The translations under genes and the position numbers were made by a program. A DNA stretch of 64,000 nucleotides from Azolla caroliniana (Eukaryota; Polypodiophyta): contig JBHGNT010000014.1 in assembly GCA_043228905.1 (NCBI GenBank), forward strand, positions 11,222,001-11,286,000, written 5' to 3'. The notes below the pieces were generated by a model. It had not been told where the DNA came from, did no database searches, and saw only the letters and a list, made by a program, of their open reading frames with translations. Within the stretch, counting starts at the first letter, position 1. Each line of letters starts with the position of its first letter. Positions 10,460-21,346 of this stretch are shown one piece after another.

Positions 10460-12500
10460 ATGACTAGGCCAACAGATGACCCGGTTACGGAGAGAGCACA
10501 AAGACTTGCTGAACGGCGAAGGCGGTGAGAGGCTTTCCAGCAAGCGGCGGAAGAAATCCGATCGAATCGATCATTTTCCAAAGTTATCCAGAAAGTGGCG
10601 GAGGAGTCGCTCCGTCTGCAACGAAACGCCTACCCGAACGACAGAAGCAACTTAAGTAGTCTCCGGGAAGCGGAATCCCTTCTCCATGCCTTGGCCGGAA
10701 GAGACGGCGAATCCGAAGCATTTTCGGCGCTGGAATCAGATTCAGAAGGGGTTACAGCGTGCACACGAACTATTGCAGCAGTAACGACACCCCAGGAGGA
10801 CCTAAGGACAAGGAGTCGGATACATTTCCGACACCGGAACAAGAATTGTCAGTCCGGGAACCTCCGGCACTAGACGTGGAGCAACCTCCGAAGATGAAAG
10901 AGGACAAAGAAAGACCTCCGACACCGGAAGTCGAGCCTGCAACACCGAAGGAGGACCGGCAAAGACCTCCGACTCCGACAGAGGACCAGCAACGACCTCC
11001 GATGGAGACGGAAGAGCAGGAAAGACCACCGACACCGCGAGCTTGTGCACCGACACCGGACGACGACATGTCGTTCCAGTACCCCAAGTATAGGGATGAC
11101 CCGGACGCGGAGGCTCATGTTCACGCTTTTCAACAAACATGGGAGGCGAACCATGTGTCACAACGATTAACCACAACCGAAGAGGAATGATCTAAGATAG
11201 CCGAATTTGGCATGACATTGGAAGGACCGGACGCAGGACCCCAGCACCATCACCACCTTTGCGGACCTGAAAGCTAAATTCTTGCACTTCTTTAAGAAGG
11301 AGGTGGACCAGAGAGAAATGGTGGGCCTATTTTATACCATCCGGCAAGACCCTGGGGAGAGCATTCCGCAGTTTGTCATCCGGTTTCAACGGATGCACAA
11401 TTAGCTTACCCGAACACCTCCGGAGGAAGAAACACGGGCTATATTCTTAGCCGCGCTCCGGGAACCTCTACGTATGGTATGCACGGTCATCTACTTTCGC
11501 ACAAGTACCGTCGACCAGGTCATCGACTGGGTTAGAGAAATGGAGAAAACAAGCTCTTGGCTAACAATGGGAGCACTCCAACGAGCGTTACCAACCGATG
11601 AGGATCTCCGGTTTCAGCAAGCCATTCAATGCACAACATGCCTAGATGCCGGACACTCAGCAGTAGAATGTACCATGCGGTCACAATGTCTACTGTGCCA
11701 TTCCAGGAACCACACAATGGAGCAGTGCGAGTACAATTTGTTGAATCGCCAAGCACCACCGGTTCGGCAAATCAAACCACGGAGTACCAAGGAGGAGGAA
11801 GAAGAATGTTGGAGGCGAGAAGAGTGATACCGACCGGCACAGGATGTCCGGTACAAGGACAACTATGACTGGTATGATAGATATGATCGGTACCGGGATT
11901 ATAATGGACGGTATGAAAGATACAATCGGGACCAATCCCCCGGTTACAACCAACGACGAGAAGCCTACGGGAGACATGATGACCAACCCCGTCAAGAGTA
12001 TCGGAACAAAAAGAAACGCCATTTCAAGAAAAGGGGTTACCTACGGGAACCAGAGAAGGGCGCCTCAAGCAGCCAACTAGATCAAAGCCCCGCCGTTACC
12101 ACAGGTCCTCCACTGGGGGCAGGAAACAACGTCGAATCCAGCACTACCCGGAAAGCATATTGCTACTATCTCCGACAAGAAGGACATTATAGTAATCAAT
12201 GCCCGGCAAAGAGCTATGATAAACGATCGGCGGTGAACATGGTGGTCGCCGAAGTCGCAAACCCACAACAGGTAACCACAAGATCGAAGGGTAAGGCAAC
12301 GGAATGGGAGGCGCAAGAGGCCATCCGCAAGTAGGCAATGGAATGGGTAGAAAAGGCGAATGCGCGAAACATGGCAGAGCTTGCACAACAAAAGGAAAAT
12401 ACCGAAGAGCTCGCCGGAGGCAGTCAGCCCGAAAATGTGACATGGCAGGCATTGTAGGAATGCCAAATCATGCTGCCAATAGGATGGCTCCTGCAGCTAG
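10460..12500 (+). pseudogene. Gag of element B (decayed)
   Basis: It starts at ATG 10460, matching the L gag start at 37651. The N-terminal part is Arg/Glu-rich and ends in a proline-rich repeat region with several RPPTP units (10905-11045). Then comes the capsid-like region (SFQYPKYRDDPDAEAHVHAF, HVSQRL), two CCHC knuckles (CTTCLDAGHSAVEC, CLLCHSRNHTMEQC near 11630-11730), an Arg/Asp/Tyr/Gly-rich low-complexity linker, and a third knuckle reading YCYYLRQEGHYSNQC, in which the second Cys is Leu. Frameshifts and stops (for example TGA at 11188-11190) break the frame. It is not translatable as one protein. Confidence 0.85.
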
Positions 12501-14341
12501 TGCCCAGATTCACAGAAGGACTCAAGACAAGTATGATGGCAGGAGAAACACCACCAGCTCCAACATTCTTCTCAAATACGGAGGAGGGACCGGCGATAGT
12601 AGACACAAATAGTCTGGCAATCACAGCCATCGTGAATGGAAAGGAGTTACCCGGAACAGTAATAGATGGAGGATCCGGCGTCAATGTGATTAGCCTCCGA
12701 ACGTGCAAATCCTTGGGAATCCAAGAGTGGGAACCATGCCCGTTCTGGTTGCGGATGGCGGATACAAGCTCAGTGCGACCGATTGACTTGATACGAGATT
12801 TGGAAGTAACGATCGGGGCCACACATTTCGCATTTCGGCAGTAGTGCTACAACTACAGGCACAAGGAGCTCACCCACTATTGTTGGGGCGGCCGTGGTTG
12901 AAAACAGCGCACATTAAACAAAACTGGAGGAAGAATATAATCACCTTCCGGCAGGGAAAAGCAAAAGTACGGGTACCGACACAACCACGGGCGGGTACCG
13001 GGAAGGAATTGACACCCCTATATGCCGAATGTGTCAATATGCTGGACGGATTAGCAGACGAAGAGGTAGATCAATACTTGTAGGATAATCCGAAGATCGT
13101 AACTTTGTTCGAAATCGACGTAGCCGAAGCTGTATCACCATACATATTGCAACCGGACAGAGCCGACGAGGAACCAAATAAAGAAGTGATCGAGGAGCTA
13201 CGGTAAGCACAGGAGGTGCTGGAAAGAGAAATGGCCGTATTGCAACGGGTTAAAGCATCCCAACTACAGGAGGTAAATCTAGGAACTACAGAAGAGGCGA
13301 GACCGGTGCACATTGCCAAGGAAATCACTCCGGAGAACAAAACAACGATGATTACACTTCTCAAAGAATTTCGGGACATGTTTGTCTGGTCTTACGAGGA
13401 TATGCGAGGGCTCGATCCTCAACTATATCAGCATCAGATACATTTGAGGAAAGATGCCAAACCGGTAGCACAACGGCGGTACCGGATGAATCCAAATTAC
13501 GCCGCCAAAGTCAAGGAGGAAATCGACAAGTAGTTGAGGGTTCGCTTTATCCGCCCAGTAAAGAAATCTACATGGCTGAGCCCGATAGTAGTCATACCAA
13601 AGAAAAATGGCAAAATTAGAGTTTGTGTCGACTACCATAAGGTTAATGCAGTGACGGTAACAGATGCATTCCCACTCCCATTTACGGATAGAGTGTTGGA
13701 CGCAGTCGCCGGCTATGAGGTATATAGTTTCTTAGACAGATTCAACGGATACAACCAGATCCGGATGCACCCGATGACCAGGAGAAAACGGCTTTCATCA
13801 CCGAATGGGGAGTGTTTGTTGCCGTAGTAATGATGTTTGGACTAAAAACGGCGCCGGCAACGTTCCAGAGGATCATCATGGAAATATTCAGAGAATTCAT
13901 ACCGGCATTCATGCAGGTGTTTTTGGATGACTTCGCCGTCTATAGCCGGGAAGGAGTTCACTTTCAGCACTTCCGACTGTGTCTAGAGAAATGTCGGGCT
14001 TCCGGCTAAGCTTGCATCCGGAAAAATGTGTATCCGGAGTGTCAAGCGGGGCGCTATTAGGACACATTATGAGCAAGGAAGGAATTATCGTGGACCCGGA
14101 CAAAGTAAAAGCAATCTTGGAGGCACCAGCACCAACAACGGCCAAATCATTAAGCCGTTTCTTAGGCCAAATCCGGTGGCATAGCCGAATGTTCCGGTAT
14201 CTGGCGGACCTAGCTACACCACTGCATGTTGCGGTACATCGAACACCGTTCCAGTGGACCGACATCGAAGACAAGGCATACCGGGCACTCAAAGTACTAT
14301 TGTCGCAAGCGCCGGTAGTGCAACCCCCGGATTGGGCTAAG
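12501..14341 (+). pseudogene. Protease and reverse transcriptase of element B (decayed)
   Basis: The protease has VIDGGSGVNVI (12659-12691) and LLLGRPWLKTAHIKQNW, with a frameshift near 12820. RT has KVNAVTVTDAFPLPF and a catalytic box FLDDF (near 13920) with both Asp residues, but there is a stop at about 13531, a 1-nt deletion near 13768 compared with C, and another break near 14005. The connector carries further stops. It ends where a plastid DNA insert begins (14342). It is homologous to C at 40200-41890. Confidence 0.85.
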
Positions 14342-14453
14342 CAGCTTTTTGACCAATAGCTACGTAGACACAGATAACATTTTGACCTTTCTGATTCAGA
14401 ATCATATCTGTAGCTACTGCTATTTTACCGGTCTGTCTATCCCCAATGATTAG
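14342..14453 (-). pseudogene. atpA: Plastid atpA fragment inserted in element B
   Basis: Element C reads straight from ...PPDWAKEF into HVFMDASD, whereas B has about 112 extra bases here. On the minus strand they translate without a stop to about 37 residues including [20 protein letters not shown] and [11 protein letters not shown]. That is the Walker A (P-loop) region of the chloroplast ATP synthase alpha subunit; the mitochondrial atp1 version differs in the [11 protein letters not shown] part. The P-loop Thr after GK is Ile. A few target bases (about GAA) were lost. The best reading is filler DNA from double-strand break repair. Confidence 0.88.
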
Positions 14454-16352
14454 TTTCATGTGTTCGTGGATGCGTCCGACATTGCAATCGGAAGTGCGTT
14501 GATGCAACTTACGGAGCCAAGGTGGTACCGGCCCATGTATTACGGAAGCCGAAAGTTATCTGAAGCCGAACGAAATTATTCCACCACGGAAAGGGAAGCT
14601 TTGGGCATGATCTACAGCGTGCCAAAATTCAAACATTATTTGCTGGGAAGGAAATTTTCCTTCCACGTAGATCATTCGGCACTCCTCTATTTAGTTTCCA
14701 AAGCGTCACTAACCAGTAAGTTGGCATGGTGGACGTTACTGTTGCAAGAATTTGAATTCAAAATATTCCATCGACCCGACATACAGCACGCAGTAGTAGA
14801 CTATTTCAGCCGGTTAGATTCCGGCGAGACTGGTGACGGAGTCCCGGACGAGTTTCCGGATGCTAAGCTATTTCGAGTCACCGCAGAAACGGCAACAGAT
14901 GAAATGGTGGCACAAGAAGATAAGTGGCTAACGAATATGCAACAATTTCTGAGCACCGGATTGCCTCCGGAGCAGATGAACCGGGACAAGAGGAAACGTG
15001 TAGCGGTACAAAGCCGGCACTTCTGTTTAGTACGGGACACGCTATACCACAAAGGCGCGGACGGTATATGGCGACGGGTAGTGCGCAACGATGAGAAGGA
15101 TATAATACTACGAGAAGCACACTGCGGAGTCGCCGAAGGCCATTACGCCGGAGATGCTACGGCAAGGAAGATATGGCAGAGTGGCCTATGGTGGCTGACA
15201 ACATTGAAAGACGCAGTCTGGTATGCTAAAGAATGCGATCTATATCAGCGAATGGGCCAGCCAACCGAACAAGCTAGCATGGGGGTTGGATTTTGTGGGT
15301 CCATTTAAACCACCGGCGATGAGAACTAGCAACCGGTATGTAATTGTCGCAATGCATTACTGCACGAAATGGGTAGAAGCCAAAGCCTTGTGCAACAACA
15401 CCGTTGCGTCGACGACGAAATTCTTGTATGAATACATCTGGTGTAGGTATGGATGCCCAATCGAGCTAATAAGTGACCAAGGAGGACACTTCCTCGGACA
15501 AGTGGTAGAAAGCTTGACGTCGTTCTATGCGGCGGTGCATAAACGGAGCATGCCATACTATCCGCAAGCAAACAGGTTAGCTGAGTCGACGAACAAAACG
15601 CTGTAGAATATCCTTCGGAAAATCGTCAACGAAACCGGACAGACTAGGATACGAAGTTGCATGGCGCACTCTGGGCTTACCGGACAACCTACAAAACAAG
15701 CATCCAAACCACACCATTCCGGCTAGCATTCGGATTGGAGGCCGTCATGCCGGTAGAGTTGCAGGTCTCGAGCTTACGGATTCAGATTAGGGAACGGTTA
15801 AACGAGAAGGAATCAAAGGCAATTCGGTTAGCAGCTTTGTGTGAACTAGAAGAACACCGACTAGCGAGTATCATGCACCTGGAACTGGAGCAGCGGCGAA
15901 GAGAGGCGTTTGTGGATCGCCACCGAAAAGGAAATGAAAAGATGTTTGGAATTGGCAAGCCGGTACTAGTGTTCCAGACCCGGATGGGAAAGATGCCGGG
16001 GAAACTACGGTTTCGGTGGACCGGACCGTACTAGATCACACGCGAGTTCAATGGATCCTACTAGTTAGGGACACTTGCCGGCGAAGTCCTGGGTAAGTGG
16101 GTCAATGGATTTTGACTAAAGCCATACAAGGGACCCATGCCGAGGAACCCATTTGAACAAGGAAAGGCCGATGCCGAACCAGATACCGGCATACCGGAAA
16201 CAACGGCAACCCGATTAGCAATCGGCAACAACGAAGCCAGTAAGGGGGACAAAGAGCCGGCACACGGGTTGGATAAGAGGATGGCAAACCGTCACGAGGC
16301 CGGCAAGATTCCTCATTCAGGTAAGGGTCCGATAGGACCGGAGATGAATTAA
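14454..16352 (+). pseudogene. RNase H and integrase of element B (decayed)
   Basis: RNase [15 protein letters not shown] at 14460, STTEREALGMIYSV, VDHSALLYL, then DYFSRLDSG. Integrase: zinc-finger residues in EAHCGVAEGHYAG and KECDLYQRM (the first Cys of the second pair is kept, the second is Tyr), GLDFVGPF near 15290 after a frameshift, ISDQGGHF, RLAESTNKTL followed by a stop (TAG at 15604-15606), then GKPVLVFQTRMGK. It ends with TAA at 16350-16352. It is homologous to C 41910-43841. Confidence 0.85.
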
Positions 16353-16757
16353 CCTAACAATTGATATTAAAAAATAAAATAAAAATCGAAACGAATCAAA
16401 GAAATCATGCAAAGGAGTGGTGGGAACGGCCATGCAAACGAGGAGTAAAGAGGCACTTTGAAAAGGTATGAGGGGGCTATGAATAGGGCATTAAACCACC
16501 GCCACATGGCACGTAATGCTATTATAGTACACGACCTACACACGCGTAGGCTCGAAAAAGGCGCCAAGATGCAGAGAGAAACCCCCCCCCCCCCCCGCCC
16601 CCCCCGCATCGAGACCTTCTTCTTTCGCGAACCAAGGAGCACAAATGCACACAGGCGCTTGAAGATCATCAGAAGAGAGCCAACACACAGAGAGATTCCT
16701 CACACAGAGCTTCCTCATCCACAACCCTCACCAACGTTGTCCAACCTCAACGCAAAC
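16353..16757 (+). other. Conserved IN-ORF3 spacer of element B
   Basis: About 405 bp between the IN stop and the ORF3 ATG, clearly alignable with 43842-44245 of C: AT-rich start, then GGAGTGGTGG, GCCATGCAAACGAGGAG and CACGCGTAGGCTCG-like blocks. It contains a C homopolymer run (about 16585-16608) where C has only five. A TATA-like CTATTATAG lies near 16512. No open frame is conserved here, so I read it as a leader or promoter region for ORF3. Confidence 0.5.
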
Positions 16758-19182
16758 ATGGACTGCCGGACTCTCTCTGAGGCCGCCAAGAAAGGGCTAC
16801 GACAACACGGATTGGAGGGGTTCCTCACAATCATGGAAGCACCACCACACAGAGAAGCTAACAAGATCATCAAAGAAATTGACACCGAGCTGATCACGGA
16901 GGAAGCGATCCGTGCACTAACAGGCCTTCCGGAGGGGGGCATCTATGCTATTGACAACCCTACCTCCGAACGGCTCATCAAATACTTCGGCGAGTATTCT
17001 CTGGGCAGCAAGGGCTACAAGACACAGGGCGGAGAAGATATGTTATTCCGAGAAATTGCCCGTGTACTCCATGAGTTCGGCCACGTATACCCTCGACCCC
17101 CCGTTATGCCTCAGAACCGAGTAGGCTTGATCATCGCAACATACGAAGGGGTCAAGGTGGATTGGCCGGTGCTGATCGCCGATGGATTGTGTGCGGCTAT
17201 TGACACCGTAAGAGGTAAGGAAGCCAAAGAAGGCCGGAAAATATGGCATGTGGTGGCGCAATGGCTCACCCTATTGGCGCCACCTGTCGAGCCCATCTAG
17301 ACCAAGAAGCGGGGAAGAGTAACGGACGGCACCCCGAAAGCTGCTTCAAAACGATAGCAGTTGTTGGCCACGATGACCACTAAGGGGAAGACAGCTAACA
17401 CGGAGCAGGCGGCGAAGGAGCACGCCATCCAAAAGCAGCTGACGGACACGCAGGACGAGACACCGGCACGACCCCTGAAGAGCACACTCCGCCGACCGGT
17501 GCAGCAAGAAATGGACACCCTGGCGGCAAGAATGAATGTCGGGACTCAGGAGGAAGAAACGGAGGAAGAACCTACGGAGCACCTCCAGCGGCGGCCGACG
17601 ACGAGCACTACAGAATCAGCCGGGAAGCGTTCGGACCCACAGAACGATGGAACGCCTTTACCCCACACTAAGAATCCCACGCCAAGGGACGAACCGGTCT
17701 TAGAAGCCTCTGCACAACAGGCAATACCGGCGGGTCAGGAAACGACAAGCCCCGAAACGCAAGCGCCGGTAAGGCATGTGCCAGCTTCCTCAGCCGGCCA
17801 AGAACAAGCAGAACAAGAGCGGCCAGCCAAAACACAACCAGAACCTGAACGACAAAGTGGTCAGTAGGCAGAGCCGGACGCAGTTAGGCGGGACCGGCCA
17901 CTAGCAAGTGAACCCATGAGCCAACCCTCCGTACAGACGCAACAACAGGGCACCGGCAACCAATGGCTCCGGTGGATAGGAGAGCAGGTTGCCGGAGTGA
18001 TACTGTATATAGAGGCGGAAGAACGAGCGCAGATGGAACGGTTGCTAGTCACAACCGATGAACTAGAGACGGCCCAGTCAAGGATCCAGTGCCTTGAACA
18101 AGACTTGGATCAGGTCACAGAAGACATGGAGAAAATGGCCTTAACCGCAACACAGATCCAAGCACCGGTGACTCCGGTGGATGTATAGAATAAAGAAACA
18201 ACCACGCATATACATACGAATAAGACCCCGGAGAAAGATGTGGCGCAAGCCCAAGAGCTTGCCGAATTAAGGGACAAACTTGCTACACAAGAAGCACTAT
18301 GGAGCCGCGAACAAGATTTGAAGAAAGAGGCAGAAGAGGAGTTAAAGAAGACTGTTGAAAACCTCCGCCGAGCAGAAGAAAATCTGTGGAAAGGGCATCA
18401 AGCTTATGACCGGCTAAAGGAGGAAAAAGAAAAATTGTTGCAGGAGGACAAGCTGTGACGGATGGCGGAAACGGAAATCGAAAGGCTGAAAGAAGAACTT
18501 CGTCAACAAAAGGACCGGGAAGACCGCGCTCGCTGGCAAATCAAGCAGAGGCCGAAGCAGAAGACAGAGGACTTCGACCACCTACACCGGAACTTTAAGA
18601 GCTTGGACACAGAGCATAAGCAACAGTAGGAAAGAATGGTTGAGCTCCAGCAGGAAGTTGATCGGGCCACGACGGCACTCGCCGATGAACGGGCTTAGAA
18701 TACAAAGCTATTGGAGGAAGCGGCGAGGGACCGGATGGAGCTCCACAAGCAACACCGTAAAGAAAAGGAGAGGGCAACAATGGTGTTATAGAAGTTGCAA
18801 ACAACCTATCAATGTCAATGGTCGCACTATAGGGAGCAGGAGGCGGACACGGTCAGAATCATCAAGCAATTGAAAGAGGAGCGACAAGCCGCGAAGAATA
18901 AATCAGAAATGGGAACCGAACGGATCCAGTGCATCCTCCGGGCATGGCTAAACAAGACCAAACTCTTGATTGACGAGAGCTCCATGCAATGGTGGACAAA
19001 ATGGGCGCAGAATACGGTCCGGCAATTCATAGCGCAACTGGACAACGATCGGATGGATGCTCAAATCCAGTTTGAGAGATATGAGCAGTCCCGGCTTAGG
19101 GAAGAAAAAGCAAGGCGGGCGGCAACGGTCAACCTCAGTGATGAGGAACCGTCGCCGGTACAAGGACCAGACGGAGACCAGG
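16758..19182 (+). pseudogene. ORF3 of element B, first part (broken by stops and by element D)
   Basis: It starts at ATG 16758 (MDCRTLSEAAKKGLRQHG), and its N-terminal 180 codons are open and close to C ORF3: GLEGFLTIMEA, TGLPEGGIYAIDNPTSERL, FGEYSLGSKGY, EFGHVYPRPPVMPQNR. It then has in-frame stops at 17298, 17355, 17865, 18186 and later, with a Q/E/T-rich middle and a long E/K/R/Q coiled-coil region. Compared with C, about 48 codons are missing near 19015, so ...KWAQNT joins directly to ...RQFIAQLD. The 3' end is cut by D at 19183 and resumes at 26237. Confidence 0.85.
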
Positions 19183-19647
19183 TGTTACGGGCATGACCAT
19201 ATAATATCCCGTGGTGAGAATTGTCGTAGTATTCTATACACGTGGATAAGTGTGAGGGTTAAACAAAGAGTCTAAAGAAGGGGAGGATTACTTTTAATCC
19301 TCGGGATTGAGACAACCCATGAGGCCAAGTGTGAACATGGCTGGGGGCCTTGAGAATTACTATAAATAAGAGGCCTAGCTACCCTCATTGGGGCATGCAT
19401 TGACTACGTCGAGACTCTGTCCGTGAGTGGAACGACTCTTGTAGCAAGCGCGCTATCGTCCAGGTACGACTCGACGCCAAGGCGGTGGTATGGGACGCCG
19501 ATCGAGGCTCGAGTCCGTCTCGATCCCTTCGCTCGGGGGTGGTCGGGTGGATCGGCACCCTTCTTTCTCTCTTTTCTCTCTATTCTTTCTAGATCTATCA
19601 TTGATATATCCTTATTTTATGCTTACTTTAGTACCTAATCTCTAATA
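19183..19647 (+). repeat. 5' LTR of element D (465 bp)
   Basis: It runs TGTTACGGGC...CTCTAATA. The right end is TA, not the usual CA, in both copies. TATA box TATAAATA is at 19371-19378. It appears identical to 25767-26231. Confidence 0.95.
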
Positions 19648-19649
19648 TT

Positions 19650-19662
19650 TGGTATCAGAGCC
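19650..19662 (+). other. Primer-binding site of element D (initiator tRNA-Met)
   Basis: TGGTATCAGAGCC two bases after the LTR. This is complementary to the 3' end of plant initiator tRNA-Met, the standard primer of many chromoviruses and copia elements. Confidence 0.9.
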
Positions 19663-21346
19663 TATGTACTAACGTTTCTTTTGGTTTTCTTTTTGTCTTC
19701 GCGTGGGATGGCGATTGATCGTTGTGCGGTCGCCTTCATGCAGACAAGGATTAGCGAAAGAACTTCGGTAAATTTTCCTTAATTTTTTATCTAATTTTTC
19801 TTCTCCCTTCTATACATGTGTATACTTAATATGTAGTTTTTTTTTTCATATATTCAATGATGTTGACGTGGTATTTAATTGGTTATCTTAAACGTTTACA
19901 TATGTCCACGAGGTCAATACCTCGTTTGACATATAAATCATATGTGATGAGTGTCGTATGCGTACGAGGTTACTACCTCAATTGCGTATTACGTTCACGA
20001 ACATATGTTACGTTCGCGTACGAGGTCAATACCTCGCTTCGTTCGAAATGATATGCGTTGGATTTACTATGCGTAAGAGGTCAATACCTCAATTGCGAAT
20101 TACGCTTAACCTTATTTTCGGATGTTTCGTGTGCGTAGAGGTATATGCCTCGATTACGTATCCCGAATACATCATTGTTGGCTATATAAAAAAAACGATT
20201 CATTTAGTATACGCATATGTGGTCACTTATATACGTCTCTGATCGTACATATGTGATATATTGACATATGTGTATATTTTAGATTACGTGATTCATATCA
20301 AATGTTTTCCTAATTGGGGAGAGGATTTTGGTGGCCGTCCTCACATTTTTGTGAGAATGGCGTTGTCACCATCCCTTTTATCAACAATTTTTATTGTTGA
20401 AATTCCCGTTGGTCACTTTGATCTTTCGTTACGTAACGAACCTCGTATAGCCAAAATGATGTTGAATACGTCGGGCTTGATCCACATCAAGTAGGGTCGC
20501 TCTAATGACACACGTATCCAACATCTCCCCTCGTTACATGGATACGATGCCACCATGAGCTCGTTCTTACGAGCGCCATTCGTAATGACGTGACCATGTG
20601 ATGGGCCACATGAGCCTACGAAGACACAAGGGCTCATTCGGCTTGACCATTAGGTTACACTTTGGCATATGCCATTGTACTTACGAGGCTTGAGGGTAGG
20701 TAGCGTACAACCATAGTGGGTAATAAATGAGGGAGAAATAAGGCCACTTGACCTATATGTTTCTTTTAAAAAAAACATATAGGGGCAAATGCCTCGCATA
20801 TCTCGAATCCGCCTCAAACATTAAACATTCAAGACGCGCAATCTACTTGGTTGGCTCAAGTGTTTAATGTATTTGTCCTCGAGGTCTCGAGTTCAAATAT
20901 GACCAACACCATACAACATCGTTGATACATATGACTATAATACATGTTTAGACTTTAGGTCTAAGTGCACTTCGGGGTCCTCGTAATAGGACTTAAAGAG
21001 CCGAAACCACATATGTGGGCACAGAAACATAGTTATTGTTAACATTTTTTTCGTGTATAAACTATTCATGACGCGAACATACATGGTTGAGCCTCGGGGA
21101 GCCGCCATGAAAAAAATCGATATAGAGATCAGGGAAAGGCATTCATTTGTCACCCCCATGGTTTTTAAAACACCTCTGTGTTACCATAGTAACCTCATCT
21201 TGAACCTCATCTCATACGTCTAGAGGGGTATTGACGTGAGATCATGATATCGATTAATGTTTGCCCATGATATGTTTACACCACAACAAGATGTTATGAC
21301 TATTTGTCTGACCTTATCTTATTTCTTTTCCAGAAATAATCATTCA
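19663..21346 (+). other. Long untranslated leader of element D
   Basis: About 1.7 kb without a credible gene between the primer site and gag. It holds a family of hairpin repeats (19908-20151, listed separately), a tRNA-like stretch near 20826-20905 with a B-box-like GAGTTCAAA, and just before gag a pyrimidine tract ending in CAG (TTTCTTTTCCAG, ending near 21333) that looks like a 3' splice site. A GGTAAAT near 19768 could be the donor. Whether the leader is spliced is unknown. Confidence 0.5.
19908..20151 (+). repeat. Five hairpin repeats GAGGT-N4-ACCTC, spaced about 55-61 bp
   Basis: Copies start near 19910, 19965, 20022, 20077 and 20138. Each contains GAGGT, four bases (usually CAAT), then ACCTC or GCCTC, so each can fold into a 5-bp stem with a 4-nt loop. 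Flanks share CGTA upstream and TTGCG(T/A)ATTACG downstream in several copies. The copies are diverged in sequence but keep the two arms. Confidence 0.75.

Noticed and set aside
10770-11190. Minus-strand Ser/Gly/Val-rich frames
   Set aside because: Antisense shadow of the Pro/Thr/Glu repeats of B Gag.
19404-19638. Small frames inside the D LTR on both strands, repeated at 25988-26222
   Set aside because: They recur only because the LTRs are identical, and there is no protein similarity. Kept only as support for LTR identity.
19908-20151. CRISPR-like spaced repeats
   Set aside because: Repeats are diverged, five in number, in a plant retrotransposon leader, with no cas genes. They are hairpin repeats.
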